DNA of 13,157 bases, taken from Physocladia obscura. Taxonomy: Eukaryota > Chytridiomycota > Chytridiomycetes > Chytridiales > Chytriomycetaceae. This document shows, in pieces, positions 1-9,401 of the stretch; position 1 is the first letter of the stretch, and every line of letters begins with the position of its first letter. The translations under genes and the position numbers were made by a program. Under the pieces are notes generated by a model. The model was not told where the DNA came from, ran no database searches, and was given only the letters and a program-made list of their open reading frames with translations. The stretch spans positions 1 to 13,157 of the forward strand of contig JADGJH010000921.1 in the NCBI GenBank assembly GCA_027596945.1, written 5' to 3'.

Positions 1-9
1 TTTGCTTTC

Positions 10-3000
10 TTACACCCCCTTTTTTAAAAACTTCCATTTTCCACCTCTTTTATCTTCCGTCACTATCACTTTGCGCATCAACCCTCCAAGGCCAACAGCT
101 TCACTCTCAATAATTCCAACGTCACTGAAGGCGTGTCGAATAGGAGGAGAATTGTCATCCCAAACTGTTCCAAAAACTCTGTCACTGACAGCTGTGGCAG
201 GAGAATTTTTTTCTTGACTTGGTTCCGGTGATTCGATGGCTGTCACAAGTTCAATTGTTGCCTCTTGATTTTCTGCGGCACTTCCGACAACTCCCTTTTT
301 GAACTGTCCCGACAAAATTGGAACTGGTGGTACAGTATTCTCAAATTTTTGAGATCCATTTGATAGGTTTCCAAACTTGAAAATTTCACGCTTAGAAAGA
401 CTTCGTCTTGACGAATTTAGTTCGACATCCCGCTTTAACGGAGGCGGAAGAGAACTTCTTCCTTTTGATAAATTTCTCCACCAAGAGGTTTTGCTCAAAC
501 GATTTTCACGGCTATCACCAAAGTCGCTCGTCGCCCTGAAATTATTTTTCGAAGCAAAATAAATTCTCGGATCAGAATTGACTTTCCCAGATAAACTCTT
601 CGGCCGATTAAATTCGTCATGCTCCTCAATAGCGCCATTGTCCCGGGTATCAATAAATGGACCTTCAGTTCTCCTATAACTATCACTTTTCTCTGATAGC
701 CTTGCGTTTTGCCTTTGGGTTGGGTTTTCGGCATCAATTCGATATTTTTTTCTGCATTTTTCAAAATCTTTCAACCATTGTACATTGCCCAGAACATGAG
801 CTCCGTCCATATCCTTTCGTTGCTGATTGAAAATCAATTCAAGTTCATGGCTAAAGCGATTTACAGTGTTTGAAAAGGCCCTGATATCTGAAAATGAATC
901 ATCATCGTTTCTCAGAGGAGACTTATTGGCATCAACAGATGATGCTCGTTTGAGAGGAACGCCGCCGCCTTTTACAACCGGAATGAAGTTTTCAGAATCT
1001 TTTGGTTTGCGCCCAAATGAATTCGGTAAATAGCAATCGCCAGCAATACTCTTAGACTTTCGTGGCATCCCAGTATAAATTGGTGTGTAAAAGTCCGTTC
1101 TGTTTTTTAAAACACGCCCGCGACGCCCCCCTAGGGAATCTGATTCGTCCGAAGAATCGTAATCACGCATACTGGATTGTTCATCGCTACCCGCTTTTTC
1201 GAGTTTTAAAACTTCCATTTCTGTTCTGGCACTTTCTGAGTCTGTCTGAGTGCTAGAATTCCGAGATGTGCTTAAAGTTTCATTTGGAATTTTCGGTAAT
1301 GATTTTGTTGTTATGTCGGCTATTTTGCTCCCAAAATTATCGACCATGTATTGAGATTCTGTCATCAACTCTTCCAGAAGCTTTTGGCAACCAAGCGACT
1401 AATTGTTTATTCAATAAGCAAACTTTCAATGCAAAATTGACTTAAAAATACCGGTGGCTTTGTATTCTTCCAGAAATCTCCCTCTTTTATCCCATGTTGA
1501 TTTTTTTCCTCGTCTTTATTAAACTCAAGAGAGCTGGGTCTAAGTACTCCAACTACATTTGCAAATCTTTGCATTATGGTTGGTTTTGTTTGCAACTGCC
1601 CAGTCGAATTATCGACTGTACTTAGACTTCCGCCAAAAGAACCGTCCGAAATAATTTGAAGCGACTGGTCACCTTGATTAGTTGAAAATGAAAGACTAGA
1701 TGGTGTTCTGAAACTAAGGCTGGACAAATCAACGGATCCTTTTCGAACGGTTGCGAAAACAGGCGGAATACTGCCAGTCGCATGTTTAGGAATATTTTCA
1801 AATGCAGTGTCATTTTCTCTTGGCTTTCCACGTTCATGATCTCGAACGTTTTCAATTTTCGTGGACTCAAAAATAATGCTTCTTGTGCCATCGTCTTCCA
1901 TATCATTTGCTTTTTCAAGAGCTTTCATTGCTAATTCGGCCATTCGCAAGTTTTCAGTTGCACATCGGCTATTTTCTGCGAGCACAAATTCAATATCAGG
2001 AACTACAGAAATTTTAATCGCATCATATAAATTTCCGCAACTTTCTTTAAGCTCCAAGAGCAGTTTGAGGGTCTTAGAATGAATGCCTGAATGCAGTTTT
2101 TGAAGTTCAACAAGGTTGTTGGCATCAACTACTGCAGGATCAATCGATTTTCTGCTTGATGGAGACGTGGATATCAACAGTTCTTCTTTAAATTTAGTTA
2201 ATTCTCCTGAATTAGACACCGGAACAATGTTTCCAATGGATGGAGAAATATTATGATTTTGAAAAGCGTCGCGACTTTCTGCTGCATCTGCCGTCATAAC
2301 GAATTCTTCATAATGAAGACTGCTATTAGTTGTTGCTAAAATATGAGCCGCACTCTCAAGAGGTCGTCCGTTAATATCAACAACTATACAGCCAAGCTTT
2401 TCAACAATCATTCCAACTAATCCAACAATACCACCAGAAGCAGCCTCATCTCCATTTCCGCTTCCAGCATCACCAACTACTAATTTTAAACACCCATCGA
2501 TTAATCCCAAGCAAACGTCGCGCTCTTGTGCAACCTTGCGAAGTTCTCCATGTGCAAGATTTGTTGCCGTACGAGACTGAGCGAGTTGTTCAGAAATATG
2601 TACTGCGTCAGCTTTGGCATTTTTTATTTCTTGTAAAAGGTTTAGAATGACTTGTTCGCTTGTTTTGCGTGTGTCGGTCAATATTGTTTCCAAAGATTCA
2701 ATTTTTTGACGAATTGGTGCGGCTGTCGAGGCAGTTGTTGCAATGGGTTTTCTGACGCCTGATAAAGCGTTAAGAGTTTGAGTCGAGGGTTGTGGAAGAA
2801 TAGTTTTGCTAAGCGGTGTTACTCTATGCATCAGACGGTCTTGGGTTTCTGCAACCTTCTTTGAAAATTTGTTCGTCAAAAACTGCAGAATATGTTCTCA
2901 CCTGTAATTACGCGTGCTGGGTAATTATCCAGTTGTTCAAACACAAAAGCATTAATCTCGTCTCCTGAATCATCATCGTCATTATCATCTTCGGAGTACA

Positions 3001-4113
3001 TCGAAAAACTAACTGCTGCGTATTCATCTTCTGTAGGTAGCAGATATTGCAATGGTTGCGGTGCTAATGGCACAGCAGATTGAATTTTTGACGGTACCCT
3101 TTTCGAGGCCACTGCAGCAACAGCAGCAGCAGAAATAAGATGCGGCTTAATATAATCTGTTGCTTTTGGATCTGGCAGATTTCTAGGAGGGGAATGTTTC
3201 GGCGACACACTAATTTTTTGAGACACTGGATATTTTGGCACCCAATCATCGACTCGGCTATTGCTAATACAGCTGCTGCTATCGCCATTACTACTCAAAA
3301 ATTTGCACCTGGTTGATCGATTCAGAGGCTTTGATTCTACTAATTTCGAAGTAGGTGTAACTACAGTCGGATTTCTGGCAGTACGAGCCGAAATACTGGG
3401 CGTGGAACTTCCTCCAAAAGTATTGGAAACATTAATGCTCAAGCGAGATTTTTGGGTTTTCTGTGGGTGAGAATGTGGAAGACGACTCCCAGCACCTCCA
3501 TATTGGGGGTATTGATGGTGAGAAGCTGAATATTGGCGCTCAATATCGGCCAACGATATAACAGTTTGATGCGAACTTGAAGTAGACAACCGGCGATGGT
3601 TTGCGATGAAGTTGTTGGCTGCTTGATTCTCGAAAGAATCCTTTTAAAATAAAAATGTATGTTTGTTTAGCCTAAAATAAAAATGAAACTAAAACAACAA
3701 ACATTTGATTTGTCTGGTGAGTTTGGTATATGCGAAGAAACAGGAAGACTCCCAGACCGTTGCATTTGAGATTTTCTGTATGGATACACTCCCCCAGCAT
3801 TAACTTTCGGAGAGGTCGCATACGCGGCGTAAACATCAAACACGTCGTTGAATTCGGTGTTATTTATTGACTCCAGCTCACTACAGTATTTTTCTGATTG
3901 CTGAGGAAGTTCAAAAAACTCTAGTTGATTCAGAAGTCCGTCCAAATCAAGCCCGGTGCGCCTAATGGTTCTTACTTTTGCAAGGGTTGCAGATGCTGTC
4001 TTCGAAGTAGAAAGAGCCGAGAACGTTGCCGAACGCCGCAATCCGACGGTTTTTTTCCCCAAACCATTGTCTTTGGTGTCTTCGCTGAGATTTTGATCGC
4101 TTTTGCCCAACAT
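10..4113 (-). CDS. Uncharacterised 1311-aa disordered/coiled-coil protein, 4 exons
   Basis: I do not recognise this protein. Exons on the minus strand are 4113-3703, 3640-2902, 2848-1452 and 1398-10; the introns are 62, 53 and 53 nt (donors GTTTGT, GTGAGA, GTATTT). The four open frames join in phase to 1311 residues. The start ATG is preceded two codons upstream by an in-frame TAA. Most of the protein is Ser/Thr/Asn/Pro-rich and probably disordered. Visible features are a basic Ser-rich N-terminus, an Ala-rich stretch near 305-316, an acidic run (EDDNDDDDSGDE) near 354-365, and a heptad-like segment near 429-496 that should form a coiled coil, followed by a more ordered stretch to about 720. 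The C-terminal third is rich in Ser, Arg and Lys. No catalytic motif, signal peptide or membrane segment is seen. The stop lies 10 bases from the window edge and overlaps a good donor (GTAAGA at 13-8), so the gene may continue to the left. Confidence 0.75.
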
Positions 4114-4433
4114 TTGTTAAATTTCACAAACTTACAAGAGTCTGTTATTCAGTAGGCTCTTGATATTTCTTGCGTTCGTTGTCCGTGTTTGTTTTCCTGC
4201 TTCTTATTCACCAAGGTTGAGTCCAACCAAGTTTGTCGAAAAAAAATACAAACAATCAGCAATCGAAACAAACAAAAAAGAAAAAGAGGGGTCGGCTTTC
4301 AACCCATAGATCGTGTATGTGTATCCACGCATGATTCAACTTTATTCTTTTTTATAAAATTAATGAAGTCAATATTGATCACGAAAAAAAAATCTTTTGA
4401 GAAGCAATTTGTCAGCAGTAGATAAGCTTGAAA

Positions 4434-4455
4434 AAGAGCCAAAAACCTGGCTCTT
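4434..4455. other. Short perfect hairpin
   Basis: AAGAGCCA at 4434-4441 is exactly complementary to TGGCTCTT at 4448-4455, with a 6-nt loop. It sits about 320 bp upstream of the leftmost gene's start codon. No run of T follows, so it does not look like a Pol III or intrinsic terminator. Its role is unknown and it may be a chance palindrome. Confidence 0.4.
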
Positions 4456-4540
4456 ACGCTATTGAGACGTTACGAGCCGCCGCTGCAACTCGGAAGCCGA
4501 TAATGCATCTGCAGTGGGAATTTCATAAGGTTTAAGATTC

Positions 4541-4548
4541 TGACGTCA
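4541..4548. promoter_or_regulatory. CRE-type palindrome TGACGTCA
   Basis: A perfect TGACGTCA, the canonical site for ATF/CREB-type bZIP factors, lies about 430 bp upstream of the minus-strand gene that starts at 4113. It is the only perfect copy I noticed in the window. An 8-bp match can occur by chance, so function is inferred only from position. Confidence 0.3.
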
Positions 4549-5506
4549 AAATCAAAGATTCGGTATTCAACTCCAATTGCCATTGACCCTATGTAGTATT
4601 AACCCTTTCTCTCACAAATATGCATTCTTTTTACTCTGTATTTAGATCAGCGAAATAAAAGACTCGCCGTATCATACACTCATTTGAAGGAATGCGCTTA
4701 TTTTAGAGACCCACTTGTTGGAACTTTTGCAAAAAACTGTCAAAAGCAGAGAAAATTTTGGTAGAAAATTTTTCTTCAACTAATCCATTATTCAAATACT
4801 TAAATGGAAAAACAATTACATGTTGGATTTACACTCAGGGAGTAACTCCACTACATGGACTTTAAGGAGTCCGATGGCAAATTTTCCGCTTTCAATTGAT
4901 GGTGGCAATTTCTTATTTACCAGCCCTTACTCCTTGATCAAATATTTCAGTGCCACCCTCACAATCTTGGTTTTCTGTTGCTGTGAATGTTAGACATGCA
5001 AAGCAATACCTTCATTTGCACTGTTAATACTGGTTCTATGTCATTCACAGCTACAAATAGTGCTGTTGAAACTTTTCTATTATGCTATAAAAATCTTGGT
5101 CCGTGTTTCAAGACGGATCGCTTCGAACCGTTCTCAAAGATCTTTTAATAATAAAAGTGGTACACAACCGTTCCCAATAAACAGAAACCTCAAAATCGGT
5201 GTATGAAATTTATTTTATGGGTAACAAAAATTTTGTTGAAAAGTCATTAGATCTGTCACCAGGCGAATAAATTAACAAAATAATGACTATTTTATTCTTA
5301 ATGCAATGAAACTCCATCTGCGCTCAATTCTGTTAGTTTTTAAATAGAATATTATTAGTGCTCCTTTTGAAGTCCCAGGTAAGTTCCTGGCTCAATTTCG
5401 ATTGTTGGATCATTATAAAGCTTTTTTTTCAAATTCATTATAGCGAATCCTTTCTATTGTACTCTTACTCAAAAAATACTACCCACATATGTTCAATATG
5501 AGTTTT

Positions 5507-5512
5507 TTTATT
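5507..5512 (-). terminator. Putative poly(A) signal AATAAA for CCA1
   Basis: AATAAA on the minus strand lies 21-26 nt past the CCA1 stop codon, inside an A-rich run. Position and sequence fit a polyadenylation signal, but A/T-rich runs are common here. Confidence 0.35.
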
Positions 5513-5532
5513 TTTTTTAGAAAAATAATAAT

Positions 5533-7900
5533 TTAGCGACACCAAACAAGTGGATCCAACTTTGACATCCATTCAAGAACTTTATCTTTATCAGCAGTCA
5601 AATTTTCCAACTGATATTCAATCATCATATCCAACACACGCTTTACCGGAGGACCCGCTTTGATCCCAAAAAATTTGCAAACTTCACCTCCATTAATCAG
5701 AGGCTTCAATTGCCAAGCATTTTGCACGCCATGTTCATCAACAACGGAATTCCAGAACGCTCCGTACTTTGAAACAATTGATTGCATATCATTTTCAATT
5801 TCAATAGCTTCAATCTCACCAGCCAATCTCGCTCGTGAAATAATGTGCGAAACCTCAATTGACATAGCCATAAACACAGCAAGTACATACTTTGCGTTTA
5901 GTGGACGACACGCGCTATAGATTGATCGAATACCAAGCTCTCGCACAAATAAACCCAGGGTCTTCCGCGAGGTAATTGAAGGAACAGAATTATCTGTCAT
6001 TTGTTTTTCATCATAAATTTTCTTGACAGTGCTTTGAATTTGGGGAATAAAGGCCAAAATTGACGCGACATAATCTGCCTCGACAGCACTTAGCTACATC
6101 AAAATTAGAATATTTATTAATTAAAAAATAAAAGGTTTTAAAAAAATTTTAAAAAAGTCTTGGAATCACCTTTAAGGAATTCATTACAATATATTTTGCA
6201 GTTGGCATAACATTTTTTTTCTTTTCCAAATACAATCGACCCATAAACGGTGCGATCATCGCGCATAAATACAAGATACGGAGGTCATCTTCGCAAAACA
6301 TTGAGTTTTTCTGAGAAGATAACAATCCAGGCGCCATACGGCATAAATCTTCTTTTGACAAGCCCATCAAAAGTGCAGTCAAAGCCTCAGCAACTCTCAA
6401 TCCAGCTTCTAAATCAACTTCGGCAACCCCTCCTGCAACTTCTAACATACTCCTTTGAGATGAAGAATCCAATTTTAAGATTTCAAAAGTGTTCAGCGGG
6501 GATAATGGCAATAATTCCTGCTCAACGACGCCACTATTATTGTTTATATTACTGATTTTCCTAGATTTCCCTTTCTTTTTACCATTAATAACATCAGGAA
6601 GATTGTGAACCGAAGCCAGACTTTTTGCTATAGAATCAATCTTCGAATTTCTTTCCATTTGCTGAATAAGTTGCGCAGATGCCCCATCAGGTAAAACAAC
6701 GCTCCCGCAGGCAAGAGGCCCGAAATACTGCAAATCTGCGGCCGGTTGGACAAAAACCTGATGTGCAATACCAAATTCGTGAATCAATCGCACAGCACGC
6801 AATAAGCGTAATAACCTGCTACTATTTATTTCGCTTTCGCTTTCGTTGTCGGCATTGCTATTGTTGTTAGAGACAGTGGGTTCTGAATCATTGTGGGATG
6901 GAGATCCACTGTGTCGTAGCATTTTATCAACCTCAACACCAATTCGCTCCCGACTAATTTTTGTGCCGAGGGCTACACGTACGGATTCTGATTCTGTGCA
7001 AACTTTAATAATTTCAGGTTCAATTGAAAATGCGAATCGAGATGCAAAACGAATGACACGCAAAATACGAAGAGGGTCATCAATAAAAGTTTGCAGTGGA
7101 GGTAAAGGAGTGCGAATATGGCCGCGCGCAAGGTCTGCAATTCCTTGGTTGGTAAAATCTTCAACTGAGCGTGTGTGGAGATTGTAAAATAGCGCATTGA
7201 TGGTTATATCCCGTCGAAGAGCATCTTGAAGCGGAGTACCAAATTCCTGAATGCAACACGCAAATATGTGACAAGAGATTATATATTTGTGAGATGGTTC
7301 GTATGAAAAAGGAGATTACCGCAATAGGAACGCGAGAATCGTCATTATAGGTTTCAGTTCGCAAATTCACGAAGTCAATCAATTGCCCGTACAGTTTTGT
7401 GGTCGCAGTTTCGAGGTGTTTACTTTTACCGGGATTGGAGTCGATTTTTGCCACTGTGTGAATCAGGTGATCTGCGAAAGTGTCAGTATCGCTGGAATAG
7501 ACGCGTGGATGCGCAACGAGGTATGCGTTAACGGCCTGGGCGAATTCGAAACCCATCAGCGAGTCGAGGGCAATATCAAGATCGTGCGATTCAAGACCCA
7601 GTAACTTTTCGTAAAACAGCGTTGCATCATTTAGACAAGGGAAAAGAAGTGCAACAAAAGTCAGAGTACCTTGTCGCGAACCCATCCGCCCGCAATACGC
7701 AGCGTTATTGGTGGCGCAATGGATGCGCGAGTGGCGGATAGCTCCTCGGCAACGGCAACTAGTAGGGCACAGATACGTTCTTCGGTTGGTGTCAAGCGGA
7801 TTGGCGCTGGCGATGAGTTTGATGTTGTTGATTTTATTGCTGCTACTGCTACTGGTGGTGAGATATTCGTTGCCAGTACAACCGCGTTAAAGAGGCGCAT
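5533..7900 (-). CDS. CCA1: CCA-adding enzyme (tRNA nucleotidyltransferase), 4 exons, 717 aa
   Basis: Class II CCA-adding polymerase, which builds or repairs the 3' CCA of tRNAs in nucleus, cytosol and mitochondria. Exons: 7900-7670, 7604-7320, 7246-6170, 6093-5533; introns 65, 73 and 76 nt. Splicing restores the family core: IAGGWVRDKLLG (69-80), the metal-binding pair in HDLDIALD (D85, D87), the RRD motif (183-185), the fungal-type DDPLRILR (228-235), ERIGVEVDKML, and a C-terminal KPLINGGEVCKFFGIKAGP block near the end. At 717 residues it exceeds yeast Cca1 (about 546); the excess is mainly an Asn/Ser-rich insert near 284-315 and a Lys-rich then Asn-rich insert near 393-410 (GKKKGKSRK could serve as a nuclear signal). 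The ATG at 7900 was chosen because the only other in-frame ATG (8134) lies 7 nt past the SNF7 stop; see findings for a possible mitochondrial extension. Confidence 0.93.
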
Positions 7901-8140
7901 AGTTGATGCTGTCGTTAGTACCTTTAATGTCGTTGATGCTGCGATAGAAAAATGCAGTCGCTGGTTTGATAATCCTATTTGTTGTGCTCTTGCTATGATT
8001 CCTCTGACTGTTGTGATAAATGACGCTTTGGATCGCAGTCCGCAAAAAAAAGGTGACGATATCTTGTTAATTTTTTGTGTTTGAAAAAACAAAAAACAAA
8101 AAAAAAAACTGGTCCCTTTCAGCACACACAACATTTTTCT
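7901..8140 (-). promoter_or_regulatory. SNF7 3' end / CCA1 5' region
   Basis: These 240 bp separate the SNF7 stop from the chosen CCA1 start in a same-strand tandem. They must hold the SNF7 3' UTR and the CCA1 promoter or 5' UTR. An A/T tract (8079-8109) divides them. From the tract to the CCA1 ATG the CCA1 frame stays open without a stop and encodes almost no acidic residues, so part of this stretch may be coding for a mitochondrial form. Confidence 0.45.
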
Positions 8141-9100
8141 TCACATAGCCATGCTTGCTTTCAACTCGGCAAGCTCTGGGTCCTCTTCTTCCACTTGTTC
8201 GCGCTGAGGCCTTGGTGCTTGTGCGATAGCTGCTAGCATGGATCAATACGCAATTTCTTTGGCCAAAGAATAATGGCAAACATACCAGGAATAGTACTGG
8301 GAACAGATGGCGCAGCACTCAGTCCTGCACCAAGTCCTGTATCCAACAATTTCGCATCCAAACTCTCTTGCTCAAGTAATTCCAGCTCGGCATTTAGTTC
8401 ATCTTCGTCAATCTCCGTTCCAAAGTTGACTGGTTGTGAAATAGCATCACTTAGTTCATTCGCAATCTCCATTTGATCACGAATATCGTCCATAGTCGAT
8501 TCTACCTTTTCAATATTGCTATATTATCCGACGTAAATAAACAACAGGAATCAGATTGAACTTTAATAAACTTACAAATCTCCATGGAGAGCTTTCATGG
8601 CTTCGGCCCCAGCTTTCATGGCAGACATCGTTTCCAAGTTTACATTTGCAGATTCAATCGCAATCATTTGAGTTTCAAGTGTCATTCGCGATCCCATAAT
8701 CTTATCAACCTGAGTTTCGTACACCTTTTTCCTCTTTAGTGCCATTAATGCGACTAAGCCCACGAATAGTGGCGTTGATGTACATTTTTTCAATTGTATG
8801 GTATGATTAGTTCCACGTATCTCATTAACGATTGTGCAAAAGACGCTCGAAAACTAAAATACCAAACTCTCCCGAGGTATATCTCCAAATATGCCAAAAA
8901 GAAACTCAATGTAAAAAGTTGGTGTGAGAAAACTCACGTTTTTTGTTCTTCGTTGCGTTTGCCTTTGCAATCTTGAGCTCATTCTCAATCTTTGCTCCGA
9001 GATACTTCTCTCTTTTTTCGAGCATTTCGAGCGATTCGCGCAGCTTCACAATTGCATCTTTTGGGGTGGTTTTTGCTTTGGCCATTCCAAATAAACGCAT
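8141..9100 (-). CDS. SNF7: ESCRT-III subunit Snf7/Vps32 (CHMP4), 4 exons, 221 aa
   Basis: Snf7 is the main filament-forming ESCRT-III protein, acting on endosomal and other membranes in multivesicular-body budding and membrane scission. Exons: 9100-8938, 8753-8576, 8518-8286, 8232-8141; introns 184, 57 and 53 nt. Joined exons give 221 residues, near yeast Snf7 (240). Family landmarks: N-terminal MRLFG, the helix from about 14 (DAIVKLRESLEMLEKRE), the basic ALMALKRKKVYETQ block split by intron 1, the MDDIRDQMEIANELSDAIS helix, the acidic EIDEDELNAELELLEQE segment, and a C-terminal PELAELKASMAM matching the short helix that in yeast binds Bro1. Charge follows the family pattern, basic N-terminal half and acidic C-terminal half. 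The linker before the last exon is Ala/Pro-rich. It is divergent with NRK1 (301 bp between start codons) and tandem with CCA1. Confidence 0.95.
8924..8937 (-). promoter_or_regulatory. 5' splice site inside a perfect hairpin (SNF7 intron 1)
   Basis: The first 14 nt of SNF7 intron 1 read GTGAGTTTTCTCAC. The donor GTGAG can pair fully with CTCAC across a TTTT loop, which would hide the 5' splice site in the transcript. The intron is also unusually long for this window (184 nt). Whether this affects splicing is inference. Confidence 0.35.
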
Positions 9101-9401
9101 TTTGCAGCTATTATAGGGAAAGTTGGAATTGCATTAATTGCAGAGCACATACGGATATGGATGTTTCATGAAGACACGAAATAAATTTCGATCGTTGATT
9201 AGGTAGATTGCGGTGATCTCTTCGTATTAACACTTCGACGCCGTTTGTTAGTTCGTTGACTCGCTCGCTCACAAGATCGCTCATTATGACTGCAGAGAAG
9301 TTTTCGTCGGCTCACTCGCTTCCTGTTGTGTGCCACCCACTACGCTGTTTTAGGCTTTATGTCTGGTTCCACCTTAATTTTTTTGTTTCTTTTTGTGTTG
9401 A
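9101..9401. promoter_or_regulatory. Shared divergent promoter region, SNF7 / NRK1
   Basis: The start codons of SNF7 (minus) and NRK1 (plus) are 301 bp apart, so both promoters must fit here. I see no convincing TATA box or named factor site. The NRK1-proximal part has a loosely repeated CTCGCTCRC-like motif (about 9259-9321). An upstream ATG (9286), out of frame with NRK1, opens a reading frame that overlaps the NRK1 start and could act as a uORF if it lies in the transcript. Confidence 0.5.

Larger units (their letters stand above)
4114..5532. other. Gene-free spacer of about 1.4 kb
   Basis: I find no supportable gene between the start of the disordered-protein gene and the 3' end of CCA1. 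Open frames here are short (at most 78 codons), with compositions expected of AT-rich non-coding DNA. It includes the upstream region of the leftmost gene, a perfect CRE palindrome (4541-4548), an 8-bp hairpin (4434-4455) and small AT-rich palindromes such as CTTTTAATAATAAAAG near 5142-5157. No tRNA or rRNA was recognised. It is clearly longer than the other spacers (128-562 bp). Confidence 0.6.

Noticed and set aside
2883..2901. 19-nt intron GTGAG...GCAG in the leftmost gene.
   Set aside because: Too short to splice and breaks the frame; the acceptor at 2849 gives a 53-nt intron and keeps the frame.
4189..4425. 78-codon plus-strand frame in the spacer.
   Set aside because: No family resemblance, Lys/Phe-rich composition expected from AT-rich sequence, no splice or conservation support.
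5119..5129. tRNA B-box-like GGTTCGAAGCG on the minus strand.
   Set aside because: Flanking bases do not form a T-arm stem and no acceptor, D-arm or anticodon arm could be placed.
7671..8084. 137-codon plus-strand frame antisense to CCA1.
   Set aside because: Mirror frame of the low-complexity CCA1 N-terminus; no recognisable motif and no support for a promoter.
7661..8134. CCA1 start at the ATG at 8134 (478-nt open first exon).
   Set aside because: It begins 7 nt after the SNF7 stop and reads through an oligo-T tract giving a Phe-rich, low-complexity N-terminus. The ATG at 7900 gives a more plausible leader length before the catalytic core.
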